Assembly: GCF_905220565.1 (NCBI RefSeq) | Contig: NC_059395.1 | Span: 14,487,289 to 14,551,288 of the forward strand | Length of the DNA: 64,000 nt | From: Melitaea cinxia | Taxonomy: Eukaryota > Arthropoda > Insecta > Lepidoptera > Nymphalidae | Direction: 5' to 3' | Shown here: one piece after another, positions 1-10,500 of the stretch | How positions within the stretch are numbered: the stretch's first letter is position 1 | Layout of the letters: every line of letters starts with the position of its first letter | The notes under the pieces: model-generated | The model's input: the letters and a program-made list of their open reading frames with translations, nothing else | Told to the model about the DNA's origin: nothing | Databases searched by the model: none | Translations under genes and position numbers: made by a program

Positions 1-2
1 AC

Positions 3-2324
3 AGTACATCCCTTCAGGAACATATGGAAAACCTAGAAAAAGTTTTTCAACGTCTTAAAGAATCCAACTTTAAAATACAGATGGACAAGTCCGAGTTTTT
101 AAAACTTGAGACCGCCTATCTCGGTCATATTATTAGCGGAGAAGGTGTTAAACCTAATCCTGACAAAATCTTAGCTATTGAAAAATACCCTATACCTAGT
201 ACACCCAAGGAAATAAAACAATTCTTAGGTCTTCTTGGTTATTACAGAAAATTCATCCCTGACTTTGCCCGTATTACTAAGCCCCTCACGTTATGTTTAA
301 AAAAAGGTAGTAAGGTAGTCCACAGTCAAGAATTTATAGAAGCTTTTAATAAGTGTAAGACTCTTTTAATTAACGACCCCATCCTTCAGTATCCAGACTT
401 TAACAAAGAGTTCAATCTCACCACAGACGCTTCAAATGTAGCCATCGGAGCTGTATTATCTCAGGGACCCATAGGTTCTGACAAGCCTGTTTGTTACGCG
501 TCTCGTACATTAAATGATAGCGAACTCAACTATAGTACAATAGAGAAAGAATTATTAGCAATAGTATGGGCAACGAAATACTTTAGACCTTATTTATTTG
601 GCCGAACATTTAAAATAGTTACTGATCACAGACCATTACAGTGGATGATGAATCTAAAAGAACCTAACTCACGACTAACAAGATGGCGACTTCGACTGAG
701 CGAATACGACTTTACGGTCATATATAAGAAAGGTAAATTTAATACCAACGCAGACGCTCTATCTCGTGTTCAAATTCACATCAGTGAAACTGACGAAATT
801 AAATCGGTAATGGATAGTATTAGAGAGCTTGAGTCAATGATTAATAACCCATCAGAAACACCCCCATCTCAACATAGAAACTCTTCAACTGACACCGTAC
901 ACACTAGTAATGAACAACCTATATTAGAAGTCCCGATCACTGACGTTCCCCTTAACAAGTTTCACAGACAAATTTACTTTACTGTAGTTAGTGATGTAAA
1001 ACGACGACCGATTATAACTAAGCCATTTGAAAACCATACGCGGATAGCTATTCAGTTGTCGAAATCTAGTTTAGAAAACGATGTTATCAATTCTATTAAT
1101 GAATACGTTAACCCGAAAGTTAAAACAGCTATATTGATAGATCCTCCCTTAGAAATGTATTCGATAATACCAATTTTACAAGAAAAGTTCAAAAGCTCCT
1201 CTCTTAACCTCGTATTAAGTAAAACTGAGCTCGAAAATGTTAAAGATTATCTTCAACAACAAGACATCATTCAGAATTATCATAACGGTAAAACGAACCA
1301 CCGTGGTATTAACGAATGTTACCTCGCTCTGTCTAGGAAATATTATTGGCCGAGAATGAGAGAGCAGATCACTAAATACATTAATGAATGTACTATTTGT
1401 GGTCAAAGTAAATACGACAGAAATCCCATTAAACCTCAATTTAATATAGTACCCCCTGCTACCAAGCCATTTGAAATTATCCACATGGACCTCTTTACAG
1501 TTCAAAACGAAAAATATGTCACCTTCATTGATGTCTTTACTAAATACGGTCAAGCGTATCATTTACGAGATGGAACCGCTGTTAGCATCTTACAAGCATT
1601 ATTACTTTTCAGTACTCACCACGGAATACCTTTCACTATAATAACCGATAACGGTACGGAATTTACTAATCAGCTTTTTTCAGAGTTTATTCGTCTCCAT
1701 AAGATAATCCATCATAAAACTTTACCTCATAGCCCTAATGATAACGGTAACATTGAACGATTTCATTCGACCCTATTAGAACACATAAGAATTCTTAAGT
1801 TACAACACAAAGATGAACCAGTAGTTAGATTAATGCCATACGCTATTATAGCATACAACAGTACTATTCACAGTTTTACAAAGTGTAGACCTTTTGATTT
1901 ATTGAACGGACATTTCGATCCTAGAGATCCCGTTGACATAGATTTTACCGAACATCTTTTGCAACAATACGCTCAGAATCATAAACAACTAATGAAACAG
2001 GTTTATGACATAATTAATGAGTCCTCACTGAGCAATAGAACAGCCTTAATTGAAAATAGAAATAAATCTCGCGAACCAGAAGTAGAATATGTTCCAGGAC
2101 AACAAGTTTTTATTAAAAATCCCTTTGCTTCTCGTCAGAAAACTGCACCTCGCTACACACAAGACACAGTCTTAGCTGATTTACCAATTCATATATACAC
2201 GTCAAAAAAGCGAGGCCCCGTAGCTAAGTCACGTCTAAAACGCGCCCCTAAAAATAACCGATTGTTGCAGGATTCTGCTACTGCTGACAATACACGTGAC
2301 GCATCCTCAAACCATAAGACTTGA
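3..2324 (+). CDS. pol: Errantivirus Pol polyprotein (RT end, RNase H, integrase), 5' partial
   Basis: The frame is open from base 3; the ATG at 24 is internal, because the codons before it continue the RT thumb region. Counting from 24: the RT end with a GLLGYYRKF motif near residue 70, RNase H from TTDAS near 132 to TDHRPLQW near 205, an integrase HHCC zinc-binding segment ending CTIC near 460, and the catalytic core with Asp near 489 (HMDLFT), Asp near 541 (TDNG) and Glu near 576 (GNIERF). The RT active-site box must lie just upstream of the window. The product copies element RNA into DNA and integrates it. There are no internal stops. It ends 29 bases inside the env frame. Confidence 0.93.
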   Translation, partial: STSLQEHMENLEKVFQRLKESNFKIQMDKSEFLKLETAYLGHIISGEGVKPNPDKILAIEKYPIPSTPKEIKQFLGLLGYYRKFIPDFARITKPLTLCLKKGSKVVHSQEFIEAFNKCKTLLINDPILQYPDFNKEFNLTTDASNVAIGAVLSQGPIGSDKPVCYASRTLNDSELNYSTIEKELLAIVWATKYFRPYLFGRTFKIVTDHRPLQWMMNLKEPNSRLTRWRLRLSEYDFTVIYKKGKFNTNADALSRVQIHISETDEIKSVMDSIRELESMINNPSETPPSQHRNSSTDTVHTSNEQPILEVPITDVPLNKFHRQIYFTVVSDVKRRPIITKPFENHTRIAIQLSKSSLENDVINSINEYVNPKVKTAILIDPPLEMYSIIPILQEKFKSSSLNLVLSKTELENVKDYLQQQDIIQNYHNGKTNHRGINECYLALSRKYYWPRMREQITKYINECTICGQSKYDRNPIKPQFNIVPPATKPFEIIHMDLFTVQNEKYVTFIDVFTKYGQAYHLRDGTAVSILQALLLFSTHHGIPFTIITDNGTEFTNQLFSEFIRLHKIIHHKTLPHSPNDNGNIERFHSTLLEHIRILKLQHKDEPVVRLMPYAIIAYNSTIHSFTKCRPFDLLNGHFDPRDPVDIDFTEHLLQQYAQNHKQLMKQVYDIINESSLSNRTALIENRNKSREPEVEYVPGQQVFIKNPFASRQKTAPRYTQDTVLADLPIHIYTSKKRGPVAKSRLKRAPKNNRLLQDSATADNTRDASSNHKT

Positions 2325-3981
2325 GAGCTTAGCCGATGGACCTGGACTTTTGCCCTACAAATTAGGACCGACCAGACTAATATCACATTACCACTCCTTT
2401 ATACAGTATGTAAAATTGACTGATATTGAAGATAAGATAAATTCTGTACAGACACAACTTAACACTTTTAAGACCAGACTGAACAATGAAACTTACATTC
2501 TTTACGAGTACCAGATTAATTATCTTACAGACAAGCTAAACAAGGTACTAAGTCAAGTTAAATCTTTAGAACCCATTAGAGTTAAAAGAGGTCTTGTAGA
2601 TAGTCTTGGATCATTAATAAAAAGTGTTACTGGTAATTTAGACTATCTTGATGCTCAAAAGTATAATGAGGCTATTCAAATATTGCAAAACAACCAGAAT
2701 AAAATTATTTCCGAATTCAATAGTCATATTAGTCTTAGTAAAGAATGGATGTTACAACATAAAGGTATTTTAGATCAGTTAACTATAAATCAAGAAAAAA
2801 TTAATAACACATTAGAATTTCTTATAGAAGTAAATACTCGTAGAGACAACAGTTTAGTCCAGTCTGCTCAGTTTGCCCAATTATTAGGAATTATAAGTAA
2901 TAATGTAGAGGATTTAGTGCTAGAAATAATTAGATTAGAAAATATAATGGCTTTTATTCGTGCCTCCAGCACTCATCATTCTATGATAGATATAGGAGTA
3001 TTAAAAACGATGCTAGATAAGTTAATAACTATATACAGTAAGGAGCAAATTCCTGATTTAGAATTACGGGAATATTATGACTTAATCAAACCAGGTTCAT
3101 ACTATCATGATAGAACAATAGTTATAGTTTACAAATTTCCTATAATATACATAGACAGGTATAACTTGTACAAACTATCCATCGTTCCAAATGAAAAACA
3201 ACTAGCCCTTATTCCTCCCTTTCCTTATATAGCAACAAACGAAAAAGCATTCGTGTACATAGAGGCTGAATGCCCGAAGTATAGCAGGATATTATATCTC
3301 TGTGACCAAAAAATAAGTCATCAAATTCGTACAGAACCAGACTGCATTCAAGAGCTTATTACCAACCAAAATCTTAAGGAAACCTGCCACTTCACGAAGG
3401 TTATGTTGTCTGCTGTAGCAATAGATAAACTGGATGATCAACACTATGTTATTTCATTACCTAAGCCGGAGAAAGTACAGTTAGCCTGTGAGAGAAAAGA
3501 ATTCAATATACTACAAGGAAGCTATTTGGCCACTATTCCCATGAACTGCCTGTTGCGAGCTAAAGAATTCACCGTTATCAACGAAAATGATGAGATAAAA
3601 GGCCAGCCGCTGAAGCTATCAAGGATCCCATACAACCAAATTAACCAAACGACTACCTATACCCATACCGGTTCCAAGATGATTAGTCTAGATGATCTTC
3701 ACAGCATCCAAGATAAATTGTTACTAGAAACCCCTATACAGATTGACAAGACACAATCAATTGTTTTATACCATACAACGATACCATTTTATATCTTAAT
3801 TTTATGTGTATCAGTAGTTATCGTTGTATTAGTAAGCCGAAAATATAGATGTTGGCCCTTAAAATCAGAAAATGAAGAGAAGCAGCAAACGCCTAAGACA
3901 CCAGTATATGAAGATGTGGATAAAGGCATCAAGAGACGAGATGAACTTCCAGCAACATTTTCTCTGAAGCTGACAAAATAG
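2296..3981 (+). CDS. env: Errantivirus envelope-like fusion glycoprotein
   Basis: 561-codon open frame overlapping the end of pol by 29 bases in another frame. Near residues 95-98 is a basic R-x-K-R furin-type cleavage site followed by a glycine-led hydrophobic stretch, as in baculovirus F-like Env proteins of errantiviruses. Heptad-like helical segments follow. A single membrane span lies near residues 493-513, then a short basic cytoplasmic tail. The N-terminus has no clear signal peptide. In this group env is made from a spliced RNA, so the true first codons may come from an upstream exon; the ATG at 2296 is only the first in frame. The frame is unbroken; whether it is functional cannot be judged. 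Confidence 0.85.
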   Translation: MTHPQTIRLESLADGPGLLPYKLGPTRLISHYHSFIQYVKLTDIEDKINSVQTQLNTFKTRLNNETYILYEYQINYLTDKLNKVLSQVKSLEPIRVKRGLVDSLGSLIKSVTGNLDYLDAQKYNEAIQILQNNQNKIISEFNSHISLSKEWMLQHKGILDQLTINQEKINNTLEFLIEVNTRRDNSLVQSAQFAQLLGIISNNVEDLVLEIIRLENIMAFIRASSTHHSMIDIGVLKTMLDKLITIYSKEQIPDLELREYYDLIKPGSYYHDRTIVIVYKFPIIYIDRYNLYKLSIVPNEKQLALIPPFPYIATNEKAFVYIEAECPKYSRILYLCDQKISHQIRTEPDCIQELITNQNLKETCHFTKVMLSAVAIDKLDDQHYVISLPKPEKVQLACERKEFNILQGSYLATIPMNCLLRAKEFTVINENDEIKGQPLKLSRIPYNQINQTTTYTHTGSKMISLDDLHSIQDKLLLETPIQIDKTQSIVLYHTTIPFYILILCVSVVIVVLVSRKYRCWPLKSENEEKQQTPKTPVYEDVDKGIKRRDELPATFSLKLTK

Positions 3982-4002
3982 TTGCTGTTCTGCGGGTGGA
4001 GG

Positions 4003-4330
4003 TGTTAAGTACGGAACCGTACTATCTATCATACAGTACCCTAAGCTCATCCATGAAAATGCCGAGCATGCATTTAATATCCATATTCAATAAACAACGG
4101 AAAACCGATGCAGCCCATGTCGCAACGTCCGTCCAGCCACGAGCCGCCGACGCAGCGATTTCGTCATATTTTAAATTTAATTTCATTATTAATTTTTATA
4201 CAAAATTTTGTCATTCCTAATTCTCGCATCGAATAGGTTTCACCTCTCTTAATTGTAATTTTATTTTAATTAATTAAAGTATTTTTTAAGTCATTTTGGT
4301 TTTTTTTCGATCCATCGGCTGCAGTAAACG
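4003..4330 (+). repeat. 3' LTR of the errantivirus (right edge approximate)
   Basis: A purine-rich tract (3994-4002) twelve bases after the env stop is followed by TGTTAAGT at 4003, the expected polypurine tract and LTR start. An AATAAA lies at 4089-4094. The region is non-coding. The right end is a guess near 4330, because no second LTR is available for alignment. Confidence 0.6.
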
Positions 4331-4615
4331 TAATTAGCACGTATACATAAAGATTATTATAAAAAAACAATAATAATTAAAATATAATTAAAACAGTTTA
4401 AACATGGTAGAACTATTTATGGCATTTTCATCCAAAATTCAACATAAATGGCTAAACCTTAACTTAGCTAAAGTAAAATATTTAAATTTATGAACAAATT
4501 GAAAACTTGTGACAGATTTATTCGAAGTACCTATAGTAAAACCAACTTACTTTGATTGTATCTTTAAAAAGTTTTAATTGAGCTATTATAGCTTATTTTA
4601 TACAAAAATTTAAGT
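4331..4615. other. AT-rich spacer
   Basis: Between the errantivirus and the next retrotransposon. No frame of note and no recognised repeat. Confidence 0.5.
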
Positions 4616-4622
4616 AAATTGA

Positions 4623-7246
4623 TTTTTTTTTTTTTTTTTTGATGAAAGTATAAACTTTATTTATACAAAATATTATACATATTTACAATTCACAACTTAA
4701 GAACTAAATATTTACAGATAGTTTTGGTATAAATCATGTCCGCGTGGAATTGTGCCAAGAATGCTGGCAGCATTTCCCCGTTGAATCGCTATGCCGATTC
4801 TCTGGGCAAAAAATGCACCAGCCCTCTTGTCACCAGTGGAGGCAATAAGGCGAGGTGTTATCTCATTTAAAAAAATTTTAGCACTGCTACTCCAAGGTCC
4901 AAGTGTTTCGACTGCAAACGGCACAAAGATGTAATTTGGAATTAGTGACGAATATTTGTGCCGTTTAGTCGTTTCAGCTTTTTCCGCTGCGGCTCCCGCT
5001 TTTAAGGCTGTTTCCCTGACATGAGACGGAGCAAGTGTGTCAACGCAGGTTGCGTCCCACAAAAGCGCCCGTCCCCTTTCCCAGGGAACCAACGTCAATC
5101 CATCAGGTCTCTTGCCATCATTGCGACTAATTCCAGTTGGCTCGATAAGAGCAGGAACGTCGATGGTGGCAAGAGCTCTTTTAATGGTATCGTTTAGGGA
5201 ACCGTGGCGGGAAAACCTACCTGAACTCTTGTTACAGGAAAGGCCGTGTAGTCCGTAAGAATCGACCTCTTTTCCACACGGACATCTGTGTTCAAAGCAC
5301 AGTGGAGCTCCCAACCGGAGACCGAGAGCAATTCTAAAACTTTCATTGTCTAAAAGTGTCCCAAGATTTTTTGACGGCACTGCGTGTAACCAGTGACCTG
5401 ACTCTTTATTTGACACAGCTAGAAGCCTGGCACGGTTTTTGTCACTTGTAAGATTTTGCGTCAAACTTATATGAGTATTGTGAACTATTGGTATATCCCA
5501 AAGTTTTTGTTTTGTAACGTCCTTCGGGATAACGCCATTAGGACACATTAACTTCCAGTTTTCTATTGCATCTGTAGCATCTGTAATTTCGACTGAATTA
5601 GATTTTAAGATGTCAGAACATAAACCCTTGATACTATGTACAGAAGCAAGAAACGCAGGAAGAGCGACACTCGAAATTTTTCTCACGCCGATGCCACCAT
5701 CTCTAATTGGTAAAGTAGCTTGGGTCCATGAATTTTCATCAAAAGATAAATTTAGAATTTTTTCTAATGAATTTTTTAAAGTGGCATCAAGTTTTTCGGT
5801 CATTTCAGGAAATTTCCAAATTGGGCTTGCGCGTAAAATATACATTAATTTTGGGACAAACAGACAATATTTTAATATAGTGTAGGCAATATGAGAATTT
5901 AGAGTGCCAAATTTGTCAGTGTTTTCAACAAATATTTTAATTTTATTATCCAAAATTGGCTTTATGCCTTCATCAAAAAGTGGTGCACCTAGAAGACAAA
6001 GTGTACTTCTTTGAAGTATTTTTAAATTAGGAGCAATTTTATTAAATAATTCCGTTGCCAAATTAATTTTGGAAAGTGATAGAAGATCTGTGAAAAAAAA
6101 TTCACATTTTGAAAAATTTAATTTGAGACCAATTTTATCAAACTCGTTTTTAATTTTGATTAAGTCTTCAACGACATCGTCCACTTTACCTCCTATGGTT
6201 CCATCATCTAGGTACCATATGTTCAATTTTGATTTTAAATTTGAGATACATTTGTGGATACCTAGACTAAAAAGAGCCGGACCTAGTGGGTCTCCTTGCT
6301 GAACGCCGACATTAGAAAAAATTGTATTCTCGCCAAAAAGTAGCTTAGATGGTGAACTGTAACATTGCCAAACATAAGGATAAATTTCAGGAAGATGTAA
6401 TGAAACTTCGTTAAGCAAGGTTGCTCTGTCTAAAGAATTAAAAGCATTCTTTACATCAACTTTCAGCAGAACTTCAGCCTCATTACTTTTTAAAAAAGTA
6501 CGAGCCGCGTGAACTGCTGCTTCACAGCCTCCTTTGCTTCCAAAGCCCAATTGTATTGGTTGAAATTTTGTTTTAAGGCTGGAGACTATGTGTCTACATG
6601 CCAATTTAGACGCCAGACGGCGAAATGTGGTCCCAATAGCAATCGGACGGATACTACCGTCTTTTTTGTTAAAGGCACATAGTCTTGCACCGTAAATATG
6701 AGACAAAAAAGATGAAGATACCTTGCCAGATAACATGAAATTACAAAGATTGGTTATGTCATTCAAGAGAGCCCTGCCAGCGTCACCGGCTGAGACACTC
6801 ACAAGATCTTTAAGATGTTGTGGTGTGATGCCGTCTATGCCGCTAGCAGAGCCACTTGTGAACGACATAATTGCAGCATAGGTGTCTTCATCTTTAACCT
6901 GTAAAACATTATTGAAAATAGGTGGACTTGGGAGCAAGGACGCCGGATTCGGTAAGGGATGCTTTTCGCGTAAGGCTTCTAGCGTTTTATTATCAAAAGG
7001 TGCGAGGGTATCACTAGAGAAAAGAATGCGAGCTACATTCTTAAGATCTCCATCCATTGCTTTATTTTCAATAATTTTACTAGAATCAGAATATAAAGGT
7101 CGTGGGTTTTTAGGAATGATAATCGGAATGTCTAACAAGCTATTCTGTTTTAATTTAGTTGATAAAGAACCATTTTTGGTTTTATCAACATGTAAAAATT
7201 TGTAGGAAAACAAAAAAAGATTTTGCCAGGCCGAATCAGTGTCCGA
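4623..7246 (-). mobile_element. 5'-truncated non-LTR retrotransposon (RLE class)
   Basis: On the minus strand the element ends in an 18-base poly(A) (plus-strand T run 4623-4640), with an AATAAA in the short 3' UTR just before it. The sequence AAATTGA stands immediately outside both ends (4616-4622 and 7247-7253), a likely 7-bp target-site duplication. The 5' end cuts into coding sequence, as expected for incomplete target-primed reverse transcription. The C-terminal restriction-like endonuclease places it with R2/NeSL/Utopia-type elements rather than APE-bearing LINEs; the exact clade was not determined. Confidence 0.85.
4712..7246 (-). CDS. Reverse transcriptase / restriction-like endonuclease protein, N-terminally truncated
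   Basis: The frame has no stop from 7246 down to 4712 and no ATG at its start. The codon at 7211-7213 is TTG, and coding reads on upstream of it, so the protein is truncated by the 5' loss rather than started here. In order: a linker, the RT domain with the YLDDG active-site box (around 6200-6215), a thumb region, then near the C-terminus a C-x1-C-x9-H-x3-C knuckle, an R-x-x-RH segment and the PD...D-type nuclease core (RPDG followed by WDATCVD). This combination nicks target DNA and primes cDNA synthesis. The missing N-terminus would carry DNA-binding zinc fingers in related elements. The unbroken frame points to recent insertion. Confidence 0.9.
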   Translation of the reverse strand, partial: SDTDSAWQNLFLFSYKFLHVDKTKNGSLSTKLKQNSLLDIPIIIPKNPRPLYSDSSKIIENKAMDGDLKNVARILFSSDTLAPFDNKTLEALREKHPLPNPASLLPSPPIFNNVLQVKDEDTYAAIMSFTSGSASGIDGITPQHLKDLVSVSAGDAGRALLNDITNLCNFMLSGKVSSSFLSHIYGARLCAFNKKDGSIRPIAIGTTFRRLASKLACRHIVSSLKTKFQPIQLGFGSKGGCEAAVHAARTFLKSNEAEVLLKVDVKNAFNSLDRATLLNEVSLHLPEIYPYVWQCYSSPSKLLFGENTIFSNVGVQQGDPLGPALFSLGIHKCISNLKSKLNIWYLDDGTIGGKVDDVVEDLIKIKNEFDKIGLKLNFSKCEFFFTDLLSLSKINLATELFNKIAPNLKILQRSTLCLLGAPLFDEGIKPILDNKIKIFVENTDKFGTLNSHIAYTILKYCLFVPKLMYILRASPIWKFPEMTEKLDATLKNSLEKILNLSFDENSWTQATLPIRDGGIGVRKISSVALPAFLASVHSIKGLCSDILKSNSVEITDATDAIENWKLMCPNGVIPKDVTKQKLWDIPIVHNTHISLTQNLTSDKNRARLLAVSNKESGHWLHAVPSKNLGTLLDNESFRIALGLRLGAPLCFEHRCPCGKEVDSYGLHGLSCNKSSGRFSRHGSLNDTIKRALATIDVPALIEPTGISRNDGKRPDGLTLVPWERGRALLWDATCVDTLAPSHVRETALKAGAAAEKAETTKRHKYSSLIPNYIFVPFAVETLGPWSSSAKIFLNEITPRLIASTGDKRAGAFFAQRIGIAIQRGNAASILGTIPRGHDLYQNYL

Positions 7247-7253
7247 AAATTGA

Positions 7254-7506
7254 AATTAAATATATAAAATAGTATTAACCCTTATCACAATCATCATCTT
7301 TAAAATTTTATTCGCTTGATATGACTAGCACTATACAATATACAAATATATCTCAAATTAGAATACAAACAAAATTCTAATTTTTGAATTACAAACATAA
7401 TACAGTGTAAATATTACAAATTAAAAAAAAAAGAAATTTATGCTACACTGTTTTTAAACCAAAATAAAAAACAGGTATTTACAAAGTAATATATTTTCCC
7501 TCGAAG
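7254..7506. other. AT-rich sequence before the first visible GST exon
   Basis: No coding signal. The frame of the GST exon meets a stop at 7465 without any ATG, so this stretch is probably intron. Confidence 0.5.
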
Positions 7507-10500
7507 TCCGAATCTCGAGCTGTCCTGTATGGGTTTTGGCTGTCATCGTGCACGTGGCGCGTTCGTGCAACCTTACAACTGAAGAATATAGCCTATGTAG
7601 AGCAGCCGGTGGACATTATCCGCGAACGTTCTCAACTGACTGATGAGTACCGTGCTGTCAACCCCTCGCAAAAGGTTCCCGCCTTAGTCATTGGTAAGTA
7701 TTGCTTATGATTAAAAAATAGCAAAAATATTTTAACCCATGAATGGGGAAGCAAAGAACAACGATCTAATAACGATGTCTGACGATCATGATGAGACGAC
7801 GAACGTGTATACATATATATTAATGTGGTATTTTATGTGTGTATATGGTAAAAAGTGTGTGTGCACTTATGTACGCTCGTAAGAAGTTATACTTCATTAG
7901 CTAGATAACTTCACGTTGCTAACTTCTTCTTCGTTGACTAGCTAATTTCAGATTGTCGGTTTTTTGTGACGGTATGCGCATCGTAAAAGTATACTGTCAT
8001 AATTTTTTCCTAACGCTCCAAAAGGAGTATAACTGCAAAAATGTAATGCATGTAAATGTAATAAATATTTGTGATAATCATGTACGTATAAAAATATATA
8101 TGTCGATAAATAAATAAATAAAAAAAACAAAAATGTATTAAGTGTTATATATTTATTATATTTATAACAACAATAAGCTGTCAGTGTCGGATCATCCTAG
8201 CAATTCTAGACAGTTTTAGAACTGCTGGTAAGAAGTTATTTAAAAAAACGCACGTTGATAATAAAACAAATATTGTATATAGTACAAATGGCATGGGCAC
8301 CCAAGACCTCGTGGATTTTGTTAATGTAACAAAAAATCAATAAAAATAATAATGTCAGTCAGTCAGTTCAGCCCACTGCTGGACATAGGCCTCCACTAGT
8401 TCGCGCCAAAATTGGCGTTAACTCATGTGTTTTGCCCATAGTCATCACGCTGGGCAGACGGGTGACCGCAGAGCTGGCTTTGTCGCAGCGAAGACGCTGC
8501 TGCCCGTCTTTGGGCTATGTATTTCAAATATACGGATATATATGGATGATTATCCCGCCATCAGTCAGCTTTTTAAGTTCCAAGGTGGTAGTGGAACAAC
8601 GCTATCCCTTAGGCGCCTCCTACGACTCCCACGGGAAGAGAGGGGGTGACTACCTATATTCTTTACTGCCGTAACCACACAGCACATATTTTTTGTCTAC
8701 CTACGTTATATTATGTTACTTGCTGATGTAATCGAAGTCAGTTTTTATCGTTTGCGAACAACCACAATTATAAACATACTAGCTGTGCCCGCGGCTTCGC
8801 CCGCGTTTAAGTCAGTGATCTTCACAAAGTTTTCCCGGCAAACTTCCAGTGAAACTCAAAATCTCATTAAAATCGGCTTAATCGTTCCGTAAACCTTCCT
8901 CTTGAAACCCTCTCTAAAAAAGCCTCCTCTCTAGAAAGCCGTTCAGTAAATTTTGAGGGAATCGTGATCGATTACTTACACTTACACTTTTGGGGACTTA
9001 TTGTTATAATACACTAACTGTTGCCCACGACTACGTTCGCGTGGTTATGAAGGTATGCATTACTATCAAGATGTTTAAGCAAGTTATTTTTTTATTTCAG
9101 TCACTTGAAATGCTTATCAGGCTGAGTATTTTTTTAAAAGGCACAATTTAGTATAATTTATTAGTTATTTTTATAAAACCTCTCTATACACCACATTTTT
9201 AGTTTTATTTTCAGGCTGCAATATAAATAACCTAGCAGGCGAACTTATAGCTGCTGTATATGTTTCATACAAACTATCATCCCCAATCAAACGCCCTTAG
9301 CAGTGGAATATCAAAAAATCCGTTCTTAGCGGACGTTTACTAACTATAATCTACCTCCCTGCTACATTTCATCTTTGTCCATCCTGGATGGATGGACCAT
9401 CCAGCGGTTTTTGAGTTCTCGTGATGAGTGAGTCAGTGACCTTTCTTTTATATATATATATAGATTACGATAATTATGATTACATTATTTGGACTCCTTT
9501 TCACCATCTATAGAGCATACATTTTAAATTTCGTGTCTTACTTTAAAAACATAGGCCTTTCATACAAACTTCCGACCCCCGTTTTATCCCCTTAGGGGTT
9601 GAGTTTCGTATAATTAGTTCTTAGCGGATGTCTACGCCCAATAAGAAATCTACCTGCCAAATTTCAACTTTGTAGCTGTTATAGTTTTGGAGATTTCGTG
9701 ATGAGTGTGTCAATCTACCATCCCCCGTTTTAACCCTTAAAGGGAGTTGATTTCTAAAGATACATTATTTAGACACCTTCTCACCATCTATAGAGCTTAC
9801 ATTTTAAATTTCAAGTCTCTTACTTCAAAAACATAGGACTTTCATACAAACATCCAACCCCCGTTTTACCCCCTTAGGGGTCGAGTTTCGTAAAATCCGT
9901 TCTTAGCGGATGTCTACGTCCTATAAGGAGCCCACCTGCCAAATTTCAAGTTTGTAGGTATAGGTTCGGAGATTTCGTGATGAGTGACCTTTCGCGTTTA
10001 TATATATTGTATGATATTATAGATAATGTTTAAAGCTACTAAAAATATGTCCATAAATAAAAACGAATTTAGTTTAAATTTTCGGTTTCCATGCAACGTA
10101 ATTATTACTATAAAATAATACTAACATTCTAATACTCGTATAAGACGTTATAGTTGATTAGATTTCAATATTCTTAGTATGGACTTTTGACGATACATCT
10201 GTGACGTAGGCTCAGAGGTAGAGGATATATAATAACTCCTCTCTAATAAAAAAATACTTCCATATAAAACGTGATTAAACACGGTGAGGACTTCGAAATG
10301 AAATTTCGACATCGGTAAATTTTCATATGATATTTGAGCTGACGTACGAATGTCGAATATACCTCACTCCCTGATAAAAAACCTATAATGCTTTTTAATA
10401 TCCGTTCAATTTAATTGAAGAGACGATCGCGATATTAATATTTGCGGTTATATCACCCAAGTTAAAACGTTTTTTCTTCGCACAAAATCGAAATCGACTA

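Larger units (their letters stand above)
1..4330 (+). mobile_element. Errantivirus (Ty3/gypsy type) provirus, 3' half
   Basis: The window opens inside an endogenous insect retrovirus. Seen: the end of reverse transcriptase, RNase H, integrase, an env-like frame and a 3' LTR-like region, in the order pol-env-LTR. Both frames are uninterrupted, which suggests a young insertion. Gag, the protease and the 5' LTR lie outside the window. Env-bearing gypsy-type elements of moths (the TED group) have this layout; membership of that group is inferred. The right boundary is uncertain because the 5' LTR needed for comparison is absent. Confidence 0.9.

Noticed and set aside
7211..7213. TTG as the start codon of the RLE retrotransposon protein
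   Set aside because: In-frame coding-like codons continue upstream to 7246, where the target duplication begins; the end is a truncation.
8425..8674. Two overlapping 74-80 codon frames
   Set aside because: They lie in a common lepidopteran repeat and have no domain.
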